Assembly (NCBI GenBank): GCA_002068715.1
Contig: MWAR01000477.1
Location: forward strand, 1-6,491
From: a bacterium ADurb.Bin374
GTDB taxonomy: Bacteria > Riflebacteria > Ozemobacteria > Ozemobacterales > Ozemobacteraceae
Direction: 5' to 3'
DNA: 6,491 bases
How positions within the stretch are numbered: position 1 is the stretch's first letter; every line of letters begins with the position of its first letter. This document shows, one piece after another, positions 1 to 3,946 of the stretch. The notes below the pieces were generated by a model, which had not been told where the DNA came from, did no database searches, and saw only the letters and a list, made by a program, of their open reading frames with translations. The position numbers and the translations under genes are program-made.

Positions 1-1273
1 CCGCCGTGATCGTGTAGAGCTGTGTCAGGATGCGCGGCAGCCTGTCGGCCCACTCGGCATCGGTCCATGCAGGGTTCATCACGGGCGTCGCGTGGAGATT
101 GCCGTCGCCGGCGTGGCCGTAGCAGGGGATCTCGATATCCCATTCACGGGCCAGTCTCTCGACGCCTTCGACCATCGCCGGGATCGCGGCGATCGGGACG
201 ACGATGTCTTCGAGGCTCTGGCGCGGGCTGCGCACCTTGAACGCCTCGGCGATGTTGCGGCGCACTTTCCAGACGCGCTCTGACGTCGTCGCGTTGTCGG
301 CCACGTAGACCTCGATCGCGCCGGCCGCCAGGCAGCGTTCGCCGACGATCTCGTATTCCCGTTCGACCTGGGCGGGATCGGCGCCGTCGACCGTGATCAG
401 CAGCATCGCGCCGCACGCCTCCCACGGCAGGGACTCGTTGAGATACCGGCATGACGCCTCGATGCTCGTGCGGTCCATGAATTCTATTGCCGTTGGTATA
501 ATTCCGCCTTCGGCGACGATTTTCGGAACGACGGCGATCGCTTCCGCTGGTGTCTTGAACAGGACAAGCAGGTCCGTGCTCGCCTTCGGTAGGGGCATCA
601 GTTTAAGCGTGATCTCGGTGAACACGGCAAGTGTGCCTTCGGAGCCGACCAGCAGCGGGATCAGGTTATACCCGGTCACGTCCTTGACGAGCTTGCCGCC
701 GAGCTTCACGGTTTCGCCGGCCGGCGTCACGATCTCGAGGCCCAGCACGTACCGGCCGGTCACCCCGTATTTCACGGCCTTGCCGCCGCCGGCGTTCTCG
801 GCGACGTTGCCGCCGATGCAGCAGGTTTCGAGGCTCATCGGGTATCCTGCGTAGAAGAGACCGGCATCTCGCACCCGGGCGTTGATCTCGTTGGTGACGA
901 CCCCCGGCTGGACCGTGATCGTGAGGTTCGCGGGATCGAACTCGACGATACGATTCATGCGTTCGAACGTCATCACGATCCCGCCGAAAAGCGGGACGGC
1001 CCCGCCGGAAAGGCCGCTGCCGGCGCCCCTGGGCGTGACGGGAATCCGTTCGCGACTCGCGAGCTTCATCACGGCCGCCACATCCGCCGTCGATGCAGGT
1101 TTCACGACGGCCTCCGGCAGATGTGGGTTCGCCTCGCCGCACTCGGCCGCCTCGTCGTGCGCATACGCCTCGAGTCGCTCGGAATCGCCCCAGATGACGT
1201 TCTCCGCCCCGAGGATCGTTCTCAGCTCATCGACGAGGAGCGGAGTCAATGATGTATATGCATATGTATTCAT
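1..1273 (-). CDS. glcD: FAD-linked 2-hydroxyacid (lactate/glycolate) dehydrogenase, GlcD/LctD family, C-terminus beyond left edge
   Basis: This enzyme of the vanillyl-alcohol-oxidase/PCMH flavoprotein fold is predicted to oxidise a 2-hydroxyacid such as D-lactate or glycolate to the 2-oxoacid, passing electrons from FAD to the EtfAB pair encoded just upstream. The frame starts at ATG 1273 and stays open for 424 codons to the window edge. FAD-binding motifs are PRGAGSGLSGGA (residues 81-92), GGNVAENAGGG (154-164) and DVTGYNLIPLLVGSEGTL (198-215). The C-terminal oxidase domain shows EDIVVP (355-360) and CYGHAGDGNLH (384-394); H387 and H394 match the metal-binding histidines of the D-2-hydroxyacid dehydrogenase group. 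Family members are about 460-500 residues, so roughly 40-70 residues, including the usual EHGxG motif, lie outside the window. The start overlaps the etfA stop (ATGA) and is preceded by GGAGGG at 1280-1285, 6 nt away. Family assignment is firm; the substrate (lactate, glycolate or another 2-hydroxyacid) is inferred. Confidence 0.93.
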   Translation of the reverse strand, partial: MNTYAYTSLTPLLVDELRTILGAENVIWGDSERLEAYAHDEAAECGEANPHLPEAVVKPASTADVAAVMKLASRERIPVTPRGAGSGLSGGAVPLFGGIVMTFERMNRIVEFDPANLTITVQPGVVTNEINARVRDAGLFYAGYPMSLETCCIGGNVAENAGGGKAVKYGVTGRYVLGLEIVTPAGETVKLGGKLVKDVTGYNLIPLLVGSEGTLAVFTEITLKLMPLPKASTDLLVLFKTPAEAIAVVPKIVAEGGIIPTAIEFMDRTSIEASCRYLNESLPWEACGAMLLITVDGADPAQVEREYEIVGERCLAAGAIEVYVADNATTSERVWKVRRNIAEAFKVRSPRQSLEDIVVPIAAIPAMVEGVERLAREWDIEIPCYGHAGDGNLHATPVMNPAWTDAEWADRLPRILTQLYTITA

Positions 1274-1285
1274 TTCTTTCCCTCC
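1270..1285 (-). promoter_or_regulatory. ATGA stop/start overlap with ribosome binding site joining etfA and the dehydrogenase gene
   Basis: The etfA stop TGA (1272-1270) overlaps the dehydrogenase ATG (1273-1271) as ATGA. GGAGGG (1285-1280), inside the last etfA codons, lies 6 nt upstream of the ATG. This arrangement is typical of translational coupling and supports stoichiometric production of the two proteins. Confidence 0.85.
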
Positions 1286-2286
1286 GCCGACGCCGCAGGC
1301 AGAGCCTCGATGATGGCGGGCACCGCCTCGAACAGATCGCCCACGATGCCGAAATCGGCAAACCGGAAGATCCAGGCGTCGGGATCGGTGTTCACGGCGA
1401 CGATCGTCCCGGCGGTCTGCATACCGGCAATGTGTTGAATAGCACCTGATACACCAAGGCCGACATACAGCGTGGGGCTGACGGTTTTCCCGGAAAGGCC
1501 GATCTGGTGAGGGTATGAAAGCCAGCCGCGGTCAACCGCGTCGCGCGTGCCGCCGATCGCCGCTCCCAGGCGTTCCGCGAGACGCCTTGCGGGTGCGATT
1601 CCCTCGGCTTTCCTCACGCCCCGGCCGACGCAGACGATCCGGTCGGCCTCGGCGATGTCGTGGGACTCCTCGCGGGGAATGAAGCCGGTTCTGCGCACCC
1701 TCGACGCCAGCGCATCGGCCTTCGGCTTCCGGCGCTCGATAGCCCCCGCCCTGCCAGGCATTCGCGGCGCCGGGGCCGTGCTTCGCGGCCGGACCGTGGC
1801 CATCTGCGGCCGGTGTGACGGCGTTCTGATCGTGGCCATGACGTTTCCACCGATCGCGGGCCGGGTCTGGAGCAGCAGTCCCGTCTGCGGGTCGATCTCG
1901 AGGCCGGTGCAGTCGGCCGTGAGGCCTGTGTTGGCCTTGATCGCCAGATACGGCATGAGCGTGCGGCCAGTCGTCGTCGCGGCCGCGATGAAGATTTCCG
2001 GATCGCGCTCCCTGACCAGCTCGATCAGGCAGGCGGTGTAGCGCTCGCAGTCGAAATGGACCAGTTCGGGCGCCTCGATCGCCACGACGCGGTCTGCGCC
2101 ACGCTCTCCCAGCTCGGCCATGTCGCGTTCGTCGATGGCGTCTCCGCACAGGACGACGGACAGCAAGGCCCCGCGGGTGTCGGCGAGGGCGCGCCCGCGC
2201 GTGAGAAGTTCGTGCGTGACCGGCAGGACCCGCCCATCGCGCTGTTCGCCTAGAACCCAGATTTCACGGTTGTTTTGCGTATTCAA
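1270..2286 (-). CDS. etfA: Electron transfer flavoprotein alpha subunit (EtfA/LctC-like), TTG start
   Basis: This is the alpha subunit of the cytoplasmic EtfAB heterodimer, which carries electrons between flavoenzymes. It is 338 residues, normal for the family. The N-terminal domain (about 8-190) opens with IWVLGEQRDGRV and includes GRTLMPYLAIKANTGLTADC (107-126) and TRPAIGGN (141-148). The C-terminal FAD domain (about 210-330) has VGRGVRKAEG (220-229), QIGLSGKTVSP (261-271), GLGVSGAIQH (276-285) and NTDPDA (299-304), the usual FAD-contacting segments. There is no N-terminal ferredoxin-like extension and no cysteine cluster, unlike some LctC proteins. Residue 305 is Trp where most EtfA proteins have Pro (DPxAPIF). 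The start is TTG, with AGGAG at 2294-2298 spaced 7 nt; no nearby in-frame ATG exists. It lies 27 nt after etfB and overlaps the dehydrogenase start by 4 nt, so the three are almost certainly co-transcribed. Confidence 0.95.
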   Translation of the reverse strand: MNTQNNREIWVLGEQRDGRVLPVTHELLTRGRALADTRGALLSVVLCGDAIDERDMAELGERGADRVVAIEAPELVHFDCERYTACLIELVRERDPEIFIAAATTTGRTLMPYLAIKANTGLTADCTGLEIDPQTGLLLQTRPAIGGNVMATIRTPSHRPQMATVRPRSTAPAPRMPGRAGAIERRKPKADALASRVRRTGFIPREESHDIAEADRIVCVGRGVRKAEGIAPARRLAERLGAAIGGTRDAVDRGWLSYPHQIGLSGKTVSPTLYVGLGVSGAIQHIAGMQTAGTIVAVNTDPDAWIFRFADFGIVGDLFEAVPAIIEALPAASAEGKK

Positions 2287-2298
2287 CTCATCTCTCCT
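2284..2298 (-). promoter_or_regulatory. Ribosome binding site and TTG start of etfA with overlapping two-codon decoy frame
   Basis: The minus-strand sequence is AGGAG (2298-2294), a 7-nt spacer, then TTG (2286-2284). The spacer contains an ATG at 2291-2289, but it is only 2 nt from AGGAG and its frame reads Met-Ser-stop, the TGA (2285-2283) overlapping the TTG. The spacing and the etfA homology beginning just after it decide for TTG as the functional start. Confidence 0.75.
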
Positions 2299-2313
2299 GC
2301 CTTGATCCGAAGC

Positions 2314-3138
2314 TCAGACGAGGTGCCTGTCGTGCAGGAAGGCGACCAGCCTTGCCGCCGCTGCGCGCATCGCTGCAGCATCGGGAGCGGCAATCTTCTC
2401 ACACGCACGCGACACGCGCGGCCTGGCGAGCGAAACCACCCGCGTCGGCGAGCCCGCGAGGCCGAGACATTCCGGCGGCAAACCAAGCTCGTCGCGGCCC
2501 CAGCATGGGATCTCGGCCGCCCTCGCGCGCTGTTTGCCCCGCAGCGTCGGCAGGCGGGGCGCGGCAATCTCCTTGACGACGGTGACGACACCGGGAAGCT
2601 TCATCTCGAGCAGTTCGTAGCCATCCTCGGTGAGACGCTCGAGCCGGCAACACCCGGCACCGGTTCCGCCCGCTGGCTCATTGCCCTCATCGATGGAAGA
2701 GACATATGTCACGACGGGCAGATCGAGCCAGGACGCAAGCGCCGGTCCCGTCTGGCCAGTATCCCCGTCGACCGCCCGTTCGCCGCAGAGAACCAGGGTC
2801 TGCCCGTCGATACCGAGCCGCTGAACGGCCGCTGCGAGAACCCGGCTCGTCGCCCAGGTGTCGGCGCCGGCGAAGGACTTGTCGCTGAGCAGAACACCTC
2901 TGTCGGCTCCCATGGCGATCGCTTCGCGAAGCGCCGTCACGGCTTTGGACGGCCCCATGGTGAGGGCGACGACCTCGCCCCCGTGCCGCTCTCTGAGCCT
3001 GAACGCCGCTTCCAGCGCATACAGGTCGAGAGGGTTGATGATCGCCTCGACCCCGTCACGAATCATCGTTCCGGTTTTCTCGTCCATCTTCACCGAGTTC
3101 GTCTCGGGCACCTGCTTGATCGGGACGATGCAGCGCAT
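2314..3138 (-). CDS. etfB: Electron transfer flavoprotein beta subunit (EtfB/LctB-like), bifurcating-type motif
   Basis: This is the beta subunit of EtfAB, 274 residues from ATG 3138. Recognisable segments are IVPIKQVPET (4-13), INPLDLYALEAA (34-45), LSDKSFAGADTWATS (84-98), DGDTGQTGPALASWLDLP (124-141) and the C-terminal LRGKQRARAAEIP with GSPTRVV (199-235). DGDTxQxGP and the SDxxFxGADxxATS segment are features of anaerobic, flavin-bifurcating EtfB proteins, including LctB, whereas respiratory EtfB has a DDDxNQTG-type segment there and binds AMP. A second FAD reacting with NAD(H) is therefore plausible, by inference. The loop around residues 150-164 is Gly-rich, ends in a Cys-Cys pair (163-164) and looks slightly longer than usual. 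ATG 3138 was chosen over an in-frame ATG at 3171 because AGGGAGG at 3144-3150 sits 5 nt upstream and homology begins at MRCIVPIKQ. It is the first gene of the operon, followed closely by etfA. Confidence 0.95.
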   Translation of the reverse strand: MRCIVPIKQVPETNSVKMDEKTGTMIRDGVEAIINPLDLYALEAAFRLRERHGGEVVALTMGPSKAVTALREAIAMGADRGVLLSDKSFAGADTWATSRVLAAAVQRLGIDGQTLVLCGERAVDGDTGQTGPALASWLDLPVVTYVSSIDEGNEPAGGTGAGCCRLERLTEDGYELLEMKLPGVVTVVKEIAAPRLPTLRGKQRARAAEIPCWGRDELGLPPECLGLAGSPTRVVSLARPRVSRACEKIAAPDAAAMRAAAARLVAFLHDRHLV

Positions 3139-3149
3139 CCGTTCCTCCC

Positions 3150-3170
3150 TGTCGTGAAAATTTCGTGACA
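3150..3170. promoter_or_regulatory. 21-bp near-palindrome, operator candidate in the etfB leader
   Basis: The element is an imperfect palindrome around position 3160: on the plus strand the left arm reads TGTCgtGAAA and the right arm TTTCgtGACA, so 8 of 10 arm positions pair. It also contains a direct repeat, TCGTGA at 3152-3157 and 3163-3168, spaced 11 bp (about one helical turn). It sits between the candidate -10 and the etfB Shine-Dalgarno, touching the latter at 3150. That position suits a repressor site. The regulator is not identifiable from the sequence and no regulator gene is in the window. Confidence 0.4.
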
Positions 3171-3177
3171 CGGAAAA

Positions 3178-3206
3178 AACATATCATGCGCGAACATCCG
3201 GTACAA
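3178..3206 (-). promoter_or_regulatory. Candidate sigma70-type promoter of the etfB-etfA-dehydrogenase operon
   Basis: On the minus strand a -35-like TTGTAC (3201-3206) and a -10-like TATGTT (3178-3183) are separated by 17 nt. The -10 is preceded by TGA, giving the extended -10 pattern TGn. The hexamers match the consensus only partly (3 and 4 of 6), so support rests on the spacing, the extended -10 and the position about 40 nt upstream of the etfB start. Transcription would begin near 3171, which also argues against the upstream in-frame ATG at 3171 as the etfB start. Confidence 0.4.
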
Positions 3207-3263
3207 GCCGTGATCGAACCAAGACGAGCGCGTCAGTTTTACAACCCCTGAAGCCTGGAATTT

Positions 3264-3280
3264 ATGCCGACATCCGGCAT
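3264..3280. repeat. Short perfect inverted repeat downstream of the exported-protein gene
   Basis: ATGCCG (3264-3269) and CGGCAT (3275-3280) are perfect inverted copies with a 5-nt loop, 83 nt past the stop of the exported-protein gene in transcription direction. The sequence after it on the minus strand is AAATTCC with no T-run, so it is not a standard intrinsic terminator. It could be a weak RNA hairpin or a protein site. Confidence 0.3.
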
Positions 3281-3362
3281 GGCAAGCAGGAACCGCCTAC
3301 ATCGAGGTCGAGCGGGTCGAACGCATTTCTCCCTCGGGAATCCTTTCGGCCGCTGTCATCGC

Positions 3363-3875
3363 TCAGAGCATGTAATCGTTTTCGACCTCTACCATCAGCT
3401 CGGTGCCGGCCGGGATGTCTATGTGATGCCCCTTGACGAACACCCCGCCGACCACGCCGATCGGGCCGAGGATGATGTAGCCGGCCGCAGACGCGCCGGC
3501 GGCGAGACCCATCGACTGGTTCGCCTTGATCGAGCGCTCGCCGAGCACGATCGGAATCTGCGTTCCGCGAACGCTCGTGACGAACAGATACCGGATCTTG
3601 ATGCTCCCGTTCCTGCCGAACCGGCCAGGGCCGCGAACCTTCTCGAGCTGCGCCTGGGCGATGGCCCCCTTCTTGATCACGATCCGCTTCCCGATCTGGA
3701 TGGCATCGACGACATTGAGCATGACCATCTCGCCTGTCCTGTTCGTGCGCGTCGACAGTGTTTTTGCAAGTTTGAGCCGCACCAGGGTCCCCTTCGGGAT
3801 CAGCGTATCCGCCATGCTCGCGGCCGGAAGAAGAAGCAGACACATCATGATCGCCAGGAAAGACATGTTTTTCAT
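3363..3875 (-). CDS. Exported small protein of unknown function with glycine-rich hydrophobic segment
   Basis: I do not recognise a named family. The 170-residue product starts with a typical Sec signal peptide (MKNMSFLAIMMCLLLLPAAS), probably cleaved after A22 in SMA|DT, so it should act outside the cytoplasm. The mature part begins LIPKGTLVRLKL and alternates short beta-like strands with 'xxxGT/KG' turns: IPKGT (26-30), IKKGA (67-71), IPAGTEL (154-160). This resembles the beta-barrel of VirB10/TrbI-like proteins, but that is only pattern similarity. Residues 123-149 are hydrophobic and glycine-rich (GLAAGASAAGYIILGPIG and onward), with GxxxG spacing that could form a membrane-packing hairpin. 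No catalytic motif or lipobox cysteine is seen. ATG 3875 is preferred to the in-frame ATG at 3932 because GGGGAG (3881-3886) lies 5 nt upstream and the signal peptide begins there. It lies 71 nt downstream of the kinase and may share its transcript. Confidence 0.82.
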   Translation of the reverse strand: MKNMSFLAIMMCLLLLPAASMADTLIPKGTLVRLKLAKTLSTRTNRTGEMVMLNVVDAIQIGKRIVIKKGAIAQAQLEKVRGPGRFGRNGSIKIRYLFVTSVRGTQIPIVLGERSIKANQSMGLAAGASAAGYIILGPIGVVGGVFVKGHHIDIPAGTELMVEVENDYML

Positions 3876-3887
3876 CGTTACTCCCCA

Positions 3888-3914
3888 TCGTGTATTTTTA
3901 GATATATATTTATC
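3888..3914 (-). promoter_or_regulatory. AT-rich segment upstream of the exported-protein gene, possible promoter
   Basis: In otherwise GC-rich DNA, the gap between the kinase stop and the exported-protein start holds an almost pure A/T run (minus strand GATAAATATATATC, then TAAAAATA). It offers several -10-like hexamers (TAAATA, TATATC) ending 15-30 nt before the Shine-Dalgarno, but no convincing -35 is seen. It could be a separate promoter for the exported protein or just a flexible leader. Confidence 0.25.
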
Positions 3915-3946
3915 CGGATCATCCATCGACATGGAGGCTGGCTGGC

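Noticed and set aside
666..1142. Minus-strand open frame of 158 codons within the dehydrogenase region
   Set aside because: It is in the wrong frame: the frame from ATG 1273 carries the continuous FAD-dehydrogenase motifs through this region, whereas this one is an Arg-rich shadow.
1251..1273. TATA/TGCATA-rich patch at the dehydrogenase start as a promoter
   Set aside because: The alternating ATACATATGCATATACAT tract lies within the first codons of the gene, downstream of the ATG, and no -35 partner is visible. The tight ATGA overlap points to a shared transcript instead.
2275..3168. Long plus-strand open frame antisense to etfB (297 codons)
   Set aside because: It mirrors etfB exactly. Its translation is rich in Arg, Gly and Pro without recognisable motifs, as expected for the complementary strand of a GC-rich gene, while the minus frame is a clear EtfB.
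3139..3171. Upstream in-frame start for etfB at 3171
   Set aside because: The extra 11 residues match nothing in the family, the region carries the Shine-Dalgarno and operator candidate, and the predicted transcription start falls at about 3171.
3264..3280. Intrinsic terminator after the exported-protein gene
   Set aside because: The hairpin has only a 6-bp stem and no T-run follows on the minus strand, so it does not meet the usual criteria.
3876..3932. Upstream in-frame start for the exported protein at 3932
   Set aside because: It would add a charged 19-residue tail before the signal peptide. GGGGAG lies at the right distance before ATG 3875.
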